From Alicyclobacillus sendaiensis NBRC 100866 (GTDB lineage: Bacteria > Bacillota > Bacilli > Alicyclobacillales > Alicyclobacillaceae): a stretch of 64,000 nt of DNA. The notes under the pieces were generated by a model, which saw only the letters and a program-made list of their open reading frames with translations, was not told the origin of the DNA and searched no databases. How positions within the stretch are numbered: the stretch's first letter is position 1; each line of letters opens with the position of its first letter. Of this stretch, positions 16,502 to 24,993 are shown one piece after another. Position numbers and translations under genes: made by a program. Location: NCBI RefSeq assembly GCF_001552675.1, contig NZ_BCRQ01000006.1:1-64000 (forward strand). The letters are read 5' to 3'.

Positions 16502-17800
16502 TCAGGGCAAGGGATTGGCCAGGTCGGCCTGCTTCAAAAGCTGCATGAACTGACTCACATTCCCGGTGTTGATGAGCATCGTGATGGCTTGGGCTGCCGC
16601 CTGTTCGAACGCAGGATTGGCAGCCTCGCCGTTTGCAAGACTTGGCACTAGCGCATCTCTGCGAAACGCAGCGGCGGACGCCTGGCTGTAGGCGTCAAAG
16701 CCGGCGAGGGGCACGTCCGTGCGAGGAGGGATGGATCCCTTCCATAAATTAAACCGCTTTTCCGCTTCCCGAGACGCCACCACGCGCAGGAAGTCGAGTG
16801 CGCCTTCCGGGTTTTTGGACCCCTTCGGCATCCCGAACGTATCGATGACGTACTCGAAGTCTCCGCTCGTACCGGGGAACGGCGTCCAGCCAAAGTCTCG
16901 CCCTTCTTTTAAACCACTGGCCACGAAGTAGGCCTTGGCCCAGTCGCCCATTGCGTCGAACGCCGCTTGGCCCGAAGCCACGAGCGCGCATGCGCCGTCC
17001 CACGATAACTGCGCGTGATCCGCGTTGGTGTAGGGTAACAACTGCAGGAAGTTCTCCGACGCCTTGCGGATGATGGGTGACGAGATAGGCACGGTGCCGT
17101 TCCAGATGCCCTCGTACGTCTTGGGCCCCGCAGTCGCGAGCAGCACGTCCTCCCACAGCATCACGGATCCCAGTTGGTCCCGATCCCCGTAGGCGATGGG
17201 GATCACGCCGTGCGCCTTGAGGACTTTGCAGTCTTCGAGGAGTTGATCCCATGTCTGGGGCGGCTTGAGCCCGTACTCGTTTAACACATGCGGGTTGTAC
17301 CATAGCACGTTGCCCCGCTCCACGTCGATGGGCACCGCGTACACGTGCCCTTGGTACGTCACGCCGTCCAGCACGACTTGCGGCAACACTTTGTAGAGAT
17401 CCAGTTCGCGATACAGCGCGTCAAGTGGTTCCATCTTGCCCGCCTTCACCCACACCATCAGCTCTTGCCCTACGTGGACTTGAAAGGTCTCGGGCGGATC
17501 GCCCGCGGTGATGCGGCTCGCGAGGACGGCCTTGGCGTTGTCGCCGCCGCCTCCCGCCACGGCCTCATTCACGATATGCTCGTTCGGATAGCGGGAACGA
17601 AACACGGAGATGAGAGCGTTCAAGGCGTTGGTCTCGCCCTTTGCCGTCCACCAGCTGAAAATTTGCACGTCCTGATCCGCCTGCGCCTGAGACACGGGGC
17701 GAGGCGCGGCGCCGACGCGCTCGTCCGCTGCGCCACAGCCCGCGAGTGCGAGGCAGAGCGCGCTCCAACCAGCCGCCTGAGCGATTCTGCGCTTGGCCAT
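16502..17800 (-). CDS. Family 1 sugar-binding lipoprotein, no permease nearby
   Basis: An extracellular solute-binding protein of 432 residues, anchored by a lipobox ALAGC (cysteine about residue 22) after a basic N-terminus. The mature part follows the carbohydrate SBP family 1 pattern: VQIFSWWTAKGE at the start, a central GDWAKAYF, and a C-terminal FGMPKGSKNPEGALDFLRVV. It should bind a sugar outside the cell. The usual permease genes are absent on both sides. Instead, the gene follows a HAMP-domain membrane sensor by 17 bases with a GGGAGGTG ribosome site between them. This suggests the protein presents ligand to the sensor, or works with a permease encoded elsewhere. Confidence 0.88.
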   Translation of the reverse strand: MAKRRIAQAAGWSALCLALAGCGAADERVGAAPRPVSQAQADQDVQIFSWWTAKGETNALNALISVFRSRYPNEHIVNEAVAGGGGDNAKAVLASRITAGDPPETFQVHVGQELMVWVKAGKMEPLDALYRELDLYKVLPQVVLDGVTYQGHVYAVPIDVERGNVLWYNPHVLNEYGLKPPQTWDQLLEDCKVLKAHGVIPIAYGDRDQLGSVMLWEDVLLATAGPKTYEGIWNGTVPISSPIIRKASENFLQLLPYTNADHAQLSWDGACALVASGQAAFDAMGDWAKAYFVASGLKEGRDFGWTPFPGTSGDFEYVIDTFGMPKGSKNPEGALDFLRVVASREAEKRFNLWKGSIPPRTDVPLAGFDAYSQASAAAFRRDALVPSLANGEAANPAFEQAAAQAITMLINTGNVSQFMQLLKQADLANPLP

Positions 17801-17817
17801 CCTTGCACCTCCCTGTT

Positions 17818-18933
17818 CTACACTTCGAAGCTCGCCATCAGCTGATGGAGCTCGCTCGCCCGCTCACTCAGCCGGCCGGCTGTGCGGTTCACCTGCTGCA
17901 CGGCGGACAGCTGCCCTCGCGCCGTCGTCGAGAGGCCGTCGAGATCGCGCATGACTTGCGTGAGGTCTTCGATGAGCCGGCTCAAGGTTCTCCGCATCGG
18001 CTCAAAGTCCGGCTCGCTGGTCCGCGAGCGGCGCGTTTCAGAAGTCGCTGCCGCCGCTTCTGCCATCTGACCGTCCAGCTGGCGCACGTTGGCCATGACG
18101 CGGTCGATCCCGTCGCGCACATGCTGCAGCACGTCTGCCATGTGCAGCGCGCCGTGGGCCGTGTAGTCGCCATTGTCAATCAGTTGCTTGAAATCGCTGT
18201 AGAGTTCTTCCGCCGTCTCGCCCATCTGCGCAATCAGCTGTTGCAGACTGCGCGCCATGCGCTCGAATCCGCGCGCGAGGCTTCCCAACTCGTCCCTGCG
18301 GCGGGACGCGTCGAGCGTGACGGAGAAATTGCCCGCGGCAATCTCATTCGCCGCATCCATCATGGATTGGAGCGGCTTCGACAGCACCTGCCGCGTAAAC
18401 AGCCACGCGCACGCCACGGCCACGAGCAAGGCGCAGGCGCCAGCCACGAGGATGTCGGTGAGAAGCTCCTTCAGCGATGCCAGATCCGCCGCGATGGACA
18501 GGCGCACGTTGGCGCTGTACTGCATCCCGGCGTAGCCCGTGAGAGGCACGACGAGATCGATGGTGGAACCCTCGAGGGAGGTGAGGACCTTTCGCTCGCC
18601 CAGCGCGATGGTGCTGGAAGGCGATGCCTGGCTGCCGATCCGGAGCGGATCGGTCGACGCGATGTCGTACAAAAAGTCGTTCAACTTGTAAATATCGAAC
18701 GAGACCAGATCTGGATTTTGCCGCTTGAGATTCAGAAGGACGGACTCAAATTGGTAATCCAGGACGTCGCTGAGGAGCGCCGAGTCGATGGTCTGGACGA
18801 TGGAAACCGCTTTCTCCTTCGATAGATCGATAATGCTCTGCCGGCTCTTGAAATAGACGATGGTCAGCGTGGCGGAAAGGGTGCCGAGGATCACGACGCT
18901 GAACAGGATGACAAGTTTGCGAAACAGGGTCAA
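17818..18933 (-). CDS. HAMP-domain membrane sensor without a recognisable output domain
   Basis: A 371-residue protein: membrane segment about 5-27 (LVILFSVVILGTLSATLTIVYF), an extracellular sensor of about 135 residues, a second segment near 165-185 (ILVAGACALLVAVACAWLF), then a HAMP domain (KPLQSMMDAANEIAAGNFSV). The last 130 residues are helical and coiled-coil, but I see neither the conserved hairpin tip of chemoreceptors nor any histidine kinase, GGDEF or phosphatase motif. The frame is open to 19050. The TTG at 18933 is better supported, with GGAGGAGG seven to ten bases ahead and the membrane segment starting at once. It is followed by a sugar-binding lipoprotein in the same operon. Output partner unknown. 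Confidence 0.75.
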   Translation of the reverse strand: MTLFRKLVILFSVVILGTLSATLTIVYFKSRQSIIDLSKEKAVSIVQTIDSALLSDVLDYQFESVLLNLKRQNPDLVSFDIYKLNDFLYDIASTDPLRIGSQASPSSTIALGERKVLTSLEGSTIDLVVPLTGYAGMQYSANVRLSIAADLASLKELLTDILVAGACALLVAVACAWLFTRQVLSKPLQSMMDAANEIAAGNFSVTLDASRRRDELGSLARGFERMARSLQQLIAQMGETAEELYSDFKQLIDNGDYTAHGALHMADVLQHVRDGIDRVMANVRQLDGQMAEAAAATSETRRSRTSEPDFEPMRRTLSRLIEDLTQVMRDLDGLSTTARGQLSAVQQVNRTAGRLSERASELHQLMASFEV

Positions 18934-19054
18934 GCGGGCTCCTCCTCCGTCCCACTTCTGTTCAACCGCCGGACGGCGTATACTGATACGTAACGTGCCA
19001 TTCTCGCATTCTATGACCTTCATGCTAGGGCATTCCGCGGGGCTTTGCAATAGA

Positions 19055-19068
19055 CGGACGCGCGTCCG
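19055..19068. promoter_or_regulatory. 14-bp perfect palindrome in a divergent promoter region
   Basis: CGGACGC followed by GCGTCCG forms a gapless palindrome in the 179-bp spacer (18934-19112) between the HAMP sensor and the ROK regulator. Size, symmetry and place suit an operator, perhaps of the ROK protein itself. No binding evidence exists here. On the minus strand TTGCAA and TAGCAT 17 bp apart nearby could be the sensor promoter. Confidence 0.4.
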
Positions 19069-19112
19069 CCATGCGAGGCAATGGGGCCGCCAATTCGAGG
19101 GGTGACCGAGGG

Positions 19113-20312
19113 TTGCACGCCAACGTCGACGCTTCGGCCATGCGCCGAATGAACCGCGCCACGGTCCTCAAGCTGATTCGCGATCTCCGGACCACCTCGC
19201 GCATCGACATCTCGCAAATGACTGGGCTCAACAAGGCCACCGTGTCGAACATTGTGGACGAGTTGATTGCCGAAAAACTCGTCCTCGAGGTCGGGTACGG
19301 ATCGTCGAGCGGCGGCCGCAAGCCCATTCTTCTTCGCTTCAATGCCAATGCGGCCTACGCCGTCGGTGTGGACGTGCAACTGTCGCACATGACGACGGTC
19401 GTGTGCAACATTCGGGGCGAGCCCGTGTATCGGCAGGTTCGTCCGCTTGCGCTTTCCGAAGCGCAGGATGTGCGCCCGGTGCTGCTCGAGGCGATTGAAG
19501 AGGAGCTGAGGAAGGCCATTGCGGCGGCGCCCCCGAGCCCATACGGACTCCTCGGCGCGTGTATCGCGTTGCCGGGCATGGTGGACTTCCGCCGAGGTGC
19601 CGTGTACTATCTCCCCAGCGCCTTTGTCGGCGAATGGGACATCCTTGCCGATCTCGGCCGGATCGTCGACATCCCACTCTTTCTCGACAACGACGCCAAC
19701 TGCGGCGCCTGGAATGAGTACATGGCGCAGGCCATGAAGCTCAAAAACCTCGTGTTTGTCAACATGGGGCTCGGCATCGGGGCCGGGATCGTCATCGAGG
19801 GAAAGTTGTATCGCGGCCGGGATGGCATCGCGGGCGAGGCGGGGCATATGACCGTCAACCCGATGGGCTCCGCGTGCATGTGCGGCAGTTACGGATGCTG
19901 GGAGGAGTACGCTTCCGAGCGCGGCCTGATGCGGTATCTGCGCGAGGCCGGCGCGGATTTGTCCGCGTTAAATCCGCGCGAATCGCTGCTCGAACAGGCG
20001 CTGGAAGAGGCTCAGAACGACAATCGCGCGTGCATCCGCGCGTTCCATTCGCTGGGGCAGTATCTCGGCCTTGGCATCGCCAATCTGTTGAATCTGCTCA
20101 ACCCCGACGAGGTGATCCTCGGGGGCAGTGTGGCGCGCGCCGCCACGTTCGTGCTGCCCGAAGTGGAGCGCGTCATCAAGCACCGCGCGCTGTTGCAAAA
20201 CAAGCAAATCCCGGTGCGCGTGGGGAGTCAGCACGCCGTGGCCATCGGGGCATCGCTCCTCGCCGTGCACGAGACGTTGTTTGCTTCTGCGATGGAGCCG
20301 ATGCCGACGTGA
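19113..20312 (+). CDS. ROK-family transcriptional regulator
   Basis: A XylR/NagC-type regulator of 399 residues. A winged helix at the N-terminus (NRATVLKLIRDL, DISQMTGLNKATVSNIVDEL) is joined to a ROK sugar-sensing domain. The ROK domain shows the ATP-binding-like GVDVQ strand, the LDNDANCGAWNEY block, the GAGIVIEGKLYRG stretch, and the zinc motif GHMTVNPMGSACMCGSYGCWE (cysteines near residues 250-260). I chose the TTG at 19113 because GAGGGGTGA lies seven bases before it. An ATG at 19071 has no such site and would overlap the palindrome. It is divergent from the sensor/sugar-binding pair, which it probably controls in response to a sugar. Confidence 0.87.
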   Translation: MHANVDASAMRRMNRATVLKLIRDLRTTSRIDISQMTGLNKATVSNIVDELIAEKLVLEVGYGSSSGGRKPILLRFNANAAYAVGVDVQLSHMTTVVCNIRGEPVYRQVRPLALSEAQDVRPVLLEAIEEELRKAIAAAPPSPYGLLGACIALPGMVDFRRGAVYYLPSAFVGEWDILADLGRIVDIPLFLDNDANCGAWNEYMAQAMKLKNLVFVNMGLGIGAGIVIEGKLYRGRDGIAGEAGHMTVNPMGSACMCGSYGCWEEYASERGLMRYLREAGADLSALNPRESLLEQALEEAQNDNRACIRAFHSLGQYLGLGIANLLNLLNPDEVILGGSVARAATFVLPEVERVIKHRALLQNKQIPVRVGSQHAVAIGASLLAVHETLFASAMEPMPT

Positions 20313-20397
20313 TGGCGCACTGTGGCCATCGAAGTTCTTGGTCACCTGGTCTGCAAGGCAAGCGCCGAGCCAACGAGAGAAAAGGAGTCAGCGGGAG

Positions 20398-20904
20398 ATG
20401 AGAGTATCGCTCTTCGTCGATGGCGCGAACTACTACTACATGCAGCGAGACAAATTGAAGTGGACCATCGACGCGCAGAAGTTATTGGAGTGGGCCAAGA
20501 GCAAGGGCGAACTGGTCGACGCATTCTACTATATAGGAAGAAGTTCGCCGAGCGATGTCAGGGAGCAGAAGTACCTCGACATGCTCGCGTACAGCGGGTA
20601 CTCCATCGTCACCAAGGATATTAAGGAAATCGTGCAGGAGGATGGGTCCATCACGAGGAAGGCCAATCTGGACATCGAGATTGTGCTCGACATGTTCAAC
20701 ACCATCGACAACTACGATATGGCCATCCTCGTCAGTGGAGACGGCGACTTTGAGCGGGCCTTGCAGCTCCTGCGGGCCCGGGGCAAGAAGTTCATCGTGC
20801 TGTCTACCGCGGGATTCATCGCGTCCGAGCTGCGGATGGTGGCCGGGATGCACTTCATCGACGTGAATACGCTGCGGGATCAGCTGGAGCGCGTGACCAC
20901 TTGA
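20398..20904 (+). CDS. NYN (LabA-like, PIN-type nuclease fold) domain protein
   Basis: A 168-residue protein made almost wholly of a NYN domain. The opening VSLFVDGANYYYM carries the first catalytic aspartate. DIEIVLDMFN and the LVSGDGDFERALQLLRARGK block carry the others. Such domains resemble PIN nucleases and are thought to cleave structured RNA with a metal ion; specific bacterial substrates are mostly unknown. AAAGGAG and GGGAG precede the ATG. The gene follows the ROK regulator by 85 bases on the same strand and its last 25 bases overlap the tail of the converging MFS gene. Confidence 0.85.
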   Translation: MRVSLFVDGANYYYMQRDKLKWTIDAQKLLEWAKSKGELVDAFYYIGRSSPSDVREQKYLDMLAYSGYSIVTKDIKEIVQEDGSITRKANLDIEIVLDMFNTIDNYDMAILVSGDGDFERALQLLRARGKKFIVLSTAGFIASELRMVAGMHFIDVNTLRDQLERVTT

Positions 20905-22055
20905 CGCGCCGATCGCCCGGGCGCGAGCGCGAACGTGAGCGCGCAGGCGACGGCGCTCGTCGCGGCCACGGCCAGGAAGCCGCGGTTTAGGCCGACGTGA
21001 TCGCCCAGCCATCCGACCAGCGCGGGCCCGCCGAACATGCCGACGGCGTAGATGGCCTGGTAAAAGCCCATCGCCGTCGCGCGGCGGCCCGCCTCGATGT
21101 GCCGGATGGCGAGGCCCATGAGCACCGGCATGCAGAGCCCTTGGCCAAAGCCGTTGATGGCTTGGGTGACATACAAAAGCGGCAGGGTGTGGCAGAGCGG
21201 AATGGCAGCGGTGAAGATGGCCGCAATGGCGAATCCGCTTGCCACGACGTTCCGCTCACCGATCCAACGCGAGAACAGGCTGCCGCTGAAGTACGAGGCG
21301 ACGGCATTGGGGAGCGTGGCCGCGAGCGTGAGCCAGCTGAGATCGGCCTTGTTCGCGCCGAGGTGCGTGGCCTGCTCGGGCGTGAAGCCGAACATCGTGG
21401 TGAACGTCACCACTTGCGCGAGCACAGCGAGGAATGACACACCAAGCACGATGCGATCCCGCCCGACGGTCAGCATGTCGGCAACGCGGATGCCGCCGTG
21501 ATCGCGCGCGGGAGGCTTGTCGACGACGAAGCAGGCGAGGAGGGTGGCCGCGAGTCCACCGAGCGCACCGAGCCAGAATGCCGCATGCCAACCATCGTGT
21601 TGCGCCATCAGGCCGCCGAGGGTTGACGCGGCGAGCTGGCCGATGGACGTATAGAAGCTCAGGATGCCCATGGCCTTCGGCGCCTCGTGCGGTTGGTGGT
21701 AGCTCGCGTAGAGCACGGTGAAGACCACCCAACAGCCCGCCGCAATGCCGGCGAGGAGGCGGAAGACGAGCGCCCATACCACGGCGTGGGTGACCGCGAA
21801 GCCGAGGCTCGACAGCATGCCGATGGCGCCGCCCGCGATGACGAACGGTTTGCGGCTGCGGATCTTGTCGGACCAGACGCCGATAGGGACGCGCACGAGC
21901 ATCTGCGAGAAGCCGTACGAGCCCACCACCATCCCCGCCATGCTGAGCGAACCGCCGAGGGCGACGACGTAGGGCGACAGAAGGGGCACGTACGTGTAGG
22001 TTGAAAACCAGTAGAGCGCCGTCACGGCGTAAAACAAAGCGATGCGGTTGCCCAC
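20880..22055 (-). CDS. MFS transporter
   Basis: A 391-residue major facilitator protein with 12 predicted membrane segments. The loop 2-3 motif is GVWSDKIRSRKPFVIAGG (about residues 58-75). The second half carries a degenerate repeat and several Gly-rich helices (MGFYQAIYAVGMFGGPALVGWLGD). The absence of the antiporter motif C makes uptake or export of a small organic solute equally possible. The start is GTG with AAAGGA ten bases upstream. The 3' end overlaps the NYN gene. Substrate unknown. Confidence 0.82.
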   Translation of the reverse strand: MGNRIALFYAVTALYWFSTYTYVPLLSPYVVALGGSLSMAGMVVGSYGFSQMLVRVPIGVWSDKIRSRKPFVIAGGAIGMLSSLGFAVTHAVVWALVFRLLAGIAAGCWVVFTVLYASYHQPHEAPKAMGILSFYTSIGQLAASTLGGLMAQHDGWHAAFWLGALGGLAATLLACFVVDKPPARDHGGIRVADMLTVGRDRIVLGVSFLAVLAQVVTFTTMFGFTPEQATHLGANKADLSWLTLAATLPNAVASYFSGSLFSRWIGERNVVASGFAIAAIFTAAIPLCHTLPLLYVTQAINGFGQGLCMPVLMGLAIRHIEAGRRATAMGFYQAIYAVGMFGGPALVGWLGDHVGLNRGFLAVAATSAVACALTFALAPGRSARQVVTRSS

Positions 22056-22097
22056 GGTGGCGCCATCCTTTCTATCGTTCTATTCGAGGTGTGTGCC

Positions 22098-22199
22098 ATG
22101 CAAACCATGTTTGAACTCCTGGGCCTCGCACTGCTGGGTTGTTTTATCTGGCGAAGTGCGCAAGCGGAGCGCGAACAAAGAAAGAATCGGCGTTCATGA
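22098..22199 (+). CDS. 33-residue single-span membrane peptide
   Basis: This short frame has a GAGGTG six bases before its ATG, a hydrophobic stretch FELLGLALLGCFIW (residues 5-18), and a strongly charged tail (RSAQAEREQRKNRRS). It ends directly against a Rho-independent terminator, so it looks like a complete tiny gene. The charge pattern predicts one membrane helix with the C-terminus inside. It is divergent from the MFS gene and converges on another small membrane gene, with a six-base overlap. Function unknown. Confidence 0.6.
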   Translation: MQTMFELLGLALLGCFIWRSAQAEREQRKNRRS

Positions 22200-22388
22200 C
22201 CCGCCCCATGGCGGGTTTTGTTGATCATCCCCGCGTTTCCGCTTGCGCTCGCCGATGCCAAAGCCCCACTGGAGAAATGCAGGCGTGATGCACAGGAACA
22301 AAAGGCCCCAGCGAGCCGTGATGGCCGAAACCACGAGGCAAGCCACCGGTACGGCGATGGAGAGAATCCGTAACCAATTGCGATTCAT
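22194..22388 (-). CDS. 64-residue two-span membrane protein
   Basis: With the ATG at 22388 (GAGGTGAG four bases before it) the product has two hydrophobic spans, about residues 5-22 (LRILSIAVPVACLVVSA) and 25-44 (RWGLLFLCITPAFLQWGFG). A basic and acidic tail (GERKRKRGDDQQ) follows. A perfect TATAAT (plus 22419-22424) lies 30 bases upstream, although I see no good -35. The family is not recognised. The longer open frame to 22481 lacks a ribosome site. Confidence 0.6.
   Translation of the reverse strand: MNRNWLRILSIAVPVACLVVSAITARWGLLFLCITPAFLQWGFGIGERKRKRGDDQQNPPWGGS
22200..22222 (+). terminator. Terminator of the 33-residue peptide gene
   Basis: CCCGCC (22200-22205) pairs with GGCGGG (22210-22215) around CCAT and is followed by TTTTGTT. 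It begins one base after the stop codon. The same DNA encodes the end of the opposite-strand gene. Confidence 0.85.
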
Positions 22389-22524
22389 GGGTCTCACCTC
22401 GATATCGGTAACGGTTTCATTATAGCGCGGGATGGGAGGAGAATCGTGTTCTGTCCGCGAATACGCATGAAGAAGTCTCACGTCCTCATGAGGATGACGC
22501 GTTCCCCGAAAGGCGGAATCGAGC

Positions 22525-23703
22525 TTGGATCAAGCAATGGAGTATGAGAACTCCCACATCCTGCTCGCCCCCGATTCCTTCAAGGGCTCGCTCACCGCGC
22601 GCGAAGCGGCCGAGGCGATGGCCGAGGGCGTGAGCCGGGCGTGTCCATCCGCCCAGTTGGCACTTGTCCCCATCGCGGACGGCGGCGAAGGCACGCTTGC
22701 GGCCATCGCCACCTCGACCCGCGCGCGGTGGCTGTCGACCGAGGTGACAGCGGCAAGCGGCCAACTTAAGCAAGGCCGTTTCCTTGCCCTCCCCGACGGC
22801 ACCGCCGTCGTCGAGTGCGCGGAGGCCGTCGGTCTGCCGGAGGCCCTTCGCTCGGGCGTGGACGTCTGGCACCGGACCACGCTCGGCGTTGGCGAGATGA
22901 TCCGGCACGCGCTCGAGACGGGGCATCGCCGCATCGCGGTGGCGCTCGGGGGATCCGGCACGAACGACGCGGGTCTCGGTATGCTCGCGGCACTCGGTGT
23001 GCGTTTCCTCGATGATGCGGGCCGGGACGTGCCCCCGGTGCCGGCGGAGTTTCACCGCGTGGTGCGCGTCGACGTGTCTGGCCTCGACGAGCGCCTCCGT
23101 GGCGTCGAGATGCTTGCCGTGTGCGACGTGGACAATCCGCTCACGGGCGAAAACGGGGCCACCGCGGTCTTCGGGCCGCAGAAGGGCGTGTCGACGCACG
23201 ACCTGTCCCACCTGGACGCTGCGCTGGCGCACATCGCGGCATTGTGCGAGGCTGCGTTCGGGCGCCAGGCGGCGGTGCTGCCCGGCGCGGGCGCCGCAGG
23301 CGGCTTGGGCTTCGCGCTCTACCTGCTTGGCGCCTCGCGGATCTCCGGCATCGACTTCGTGCTCGACGCGGTCGGGTTCGATCACGCCCTCGAACGTGCC
23401 GCGCTCGTCCTCACCGGCGAGGGCCGCACCGATGCCCAGACCGCGCGTGGCAAAGCCGTGGCCGGTGTGGCGCGCCGGGCCCAAGCCCGCGGCGTGCCCG
23501 TGTTCTGTATCTCCGGGGCCATCGGCCCGGGCGCCGAGCGCCTGTACCATCACGGCGTCACCGCCCTCTTCTCCATCGCGCCTGGGCCCATGGCCCTCGA
23601 GGACGCCATGGAAAACGCCCGGGCGCTTCTCGCGGCGGCCGCCGAAAACGCCGTGCGGGCATGGCTCGCGGGCCGTGCGGGGGTCTGCCGCAGCGGTGTC
23701 TAG
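22525..23703 (+). CDS. Glycerate kinase (GlxK/GarK class)
   Basis: Phosphorylates D-glycerate with ATP to a phosphoglycerate, linking glycolate, tartrate or hexarate breakdown to glycolysis. The 392-residue product shows the family blocks LLAPDSFKGSLTA (about 13-25), IADGGEGTLAAI, TTLGVGEMIRHAL, ALGGSGTNDAGLGMLAALG, and the late LTGEGRTDAQTARGKAV. The start is the TTG at 22525 with AAAGGCGG eight bases upstream. An ATG four codons on is possible. A GC hairpin (23704-23723) follows the stop, without a T run. The hexuronate genes start downstream after their own promoter. Confidence 0.93.
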   Translation: MDQAMEYENSHILLAPDSFKGSLTAREAAEAMAEGVSRACPSAQLALVPIADGGEGTLAAIATSTRARWLSTEVTAASGQLKQGRFLALPDGTAVVECAEAVGLPEALRSGVDVWHRTTLGVGEMIRHALETGHRRIAVALGGSGTNDAGLGMLAALGVRFLDDAGRDVPPVPAEFHRVVRVDVSGLDERLRGVEMLAVCDVDNPLTGENGATAVFGPQKGVSTHDLSHLDAALAHIAALCEAAFGRQAAVLPGAGAAGGLGFALYLLGASRISGIDFVLDAVGFDHALERAALVLTGEGRTDAQTARGKAVAGVARRAQARGVPVFCISGAIGPGAERLYHHGVTALFSIAPGPMALEDAMENARALLAAAAENAVRAWLAGRAGVCRSGV

Positions 23704-23850
23704 GCGGGGCACTCGAGCCCCGCGTGCGGCGCCTAGATGGCCGCACACGCCGTACGGCGACGTTCGCCGCACAGGCTGCGCGCCATCCAACCGGCGACGG
23801 GCCGTAACCGCAAAGCTTGGGCGACGGCCGAACCGAAGCCGCCGCGTTCG

Positions 23851-23881
23851 TGTTACAATGTCCCTGTGGGCGATCTCGCCC
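23851..23881 (+). promoter_or_regulatory. Extended -10 promoter and leader hairpin of the hexuronate operon
   Basis: TGTTACAAT (23851-23859) matches an extended -10 and has no matching -35. A hairpin GGGCGA-TC-TCGCCC (23868-23881) would sit at the 5' end of the transcript. The untranslated stretch up to 24003 also holds an AT-rich segment with CACAAGTATACAAG (23907-23920), which could be an operator. The whole 23704-24003 gap shows no other gene. Confidence 0.45.
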
Positions 23882-24003
23882 GCATTCTTTCACATCTTCT
23901 AACACACAAGTATACAAGAGCTGGCACGGCGAAACCCGCGGTGGCTCAATCCTCGGTGGCCGCCGCGGCGGAACCGGACCACGTGGATGAGGAGGAGCGA
24001 AGT

Positions 24004-24993
24004 TTGGAGGAGCATCGCGAACGCGCGCGGCGCGTGCTGACCTTTGGCGAGCCGCTCGTGGTGTTTGTGCCGGATCGGCCGGGGAAGCTGCATCAGGTGC
24101 GGGGGTTCCACGCGGCCTGTGCTGGTGCGGAGTTGAACACGGCGGTGGGGATCGCGCGGTTGGAGGTTCCCGTCGCATACCTCGCCAAGGTGGGGGATGA
24201 TCCTTTCGGCGAGCAGATCCGCCGCGCGCTGCGCGAGGAAGGTGTGGAGGATCGGCTGGTCACCGTGTCCCACCGGTTCCCGACGGGGATTTACTTCAAG
24301 CAGTGGTCGGGCCTCGATGGGCGGACCGAGGTGTTCTACTACCGAAACCAGTCCGCCATGGCCCAGGAGGGCTTTCCCACCGAGCTTGCCGAGGAAGACC
24401 TCCAGGCGGGCGACATCGGCTGGGTGCACGGCACCGGCATCACCTGGATGATTGGCGATCCGGCGCGTGCCGCGAGCGATGCGCTCGTGGAGGCGGCCGC
24501 CCGGGCGAGCGCGACGGTTTCATTTGACATCAACGTCCGGCTGAAGCTGGCGCCTGCGGACGCGTGGCGGGCGCTGCTCGCGCACATGGCGCCGAAGAGC
24601 GGCTGGCTTTTCATCGGGGACTCCGAGGCAGAGTTGCTCCTCGGCACGTCGCGCGGGACCGACGTCTGGACCGCCCTGCGAGACATGGGCTTTGCCGGTG
24701 AGGGCGTGATCGTCAAGCGGGGCGCGGAGGGCGCCGAGTGGCTGTCGGAAGAGGGCGCGCTTCAGGTCCCGGCCTGGCCCGTTTCGAACGTGGTGGATGC
24801 GGTGGGCGCCGGGGATGGGTTCAACGCCGGGTTCATCGCCGGACGGATGAAGGGCTGGAGCGTGGCGGATGCCCTGCGATTGGCGGCGCTCGTCGGCGCG
24901 TGCGCGGTGACGGCGGAAGGCGACTATGACGGCTATCCGACGTGGCGAGAGGCCATGTCGTATCTCGAGGGCCAGGGAGGCGTGGAGCGATGA
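24004..24993 (+). CDS. kdgK: PfkB-family sugar kinase, probably 2-keto-3-deoxygluconate kinase
   Basis: Expected to phosphorylate 2-keto-3-deoxygluconate to KDPG in the cytoplasm. The 329-residue ribokinase fold has the N-terminal VLTFGEPLVVFVPD, the AGAELNTAVGIARL substrate loop, and the C-terminal catalytic DAVGAGDGFNAGF, whose Asp is the base and GAGD the anion hole. Specificity follows from the genes that come after it, KDPG aldolase and mannonate dehydratase. The frame is open to 23737, but the TTG at 24004 has AGGAGGAG six bases upstream and family proteins start near here. The stop overlaps the eda start as ATGA. Confidence 0.88.
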   Translation: MEEHRERARRVLTFGEPLVVFVPDRPGKLHQVRGFHAACAGAELNTAVGIARLEVPVAYLAKVGDDPFGEQIRRALREEGVEDRLVTVSHRFPTGIYFKQWSGLDGRTEVFYYRNQSAMAQEGFPTELAEEDLQAGDIGWVHGTGITWMIGDPARAASDALVEAAARASATVSFDINVRLKLAPADAWRALLAHMAPKSGWLFIGDSEAELLLGTSRGTDVWTALRDMGFAGEGVIVKRGAEGAEWLSEEGALQVPAWPVSNVVDAVGAGDGFNAGFIAGRMKGWSVADALRLAALVGACAVTAEGDYDGYPTWREAMSYLEGQGGVER

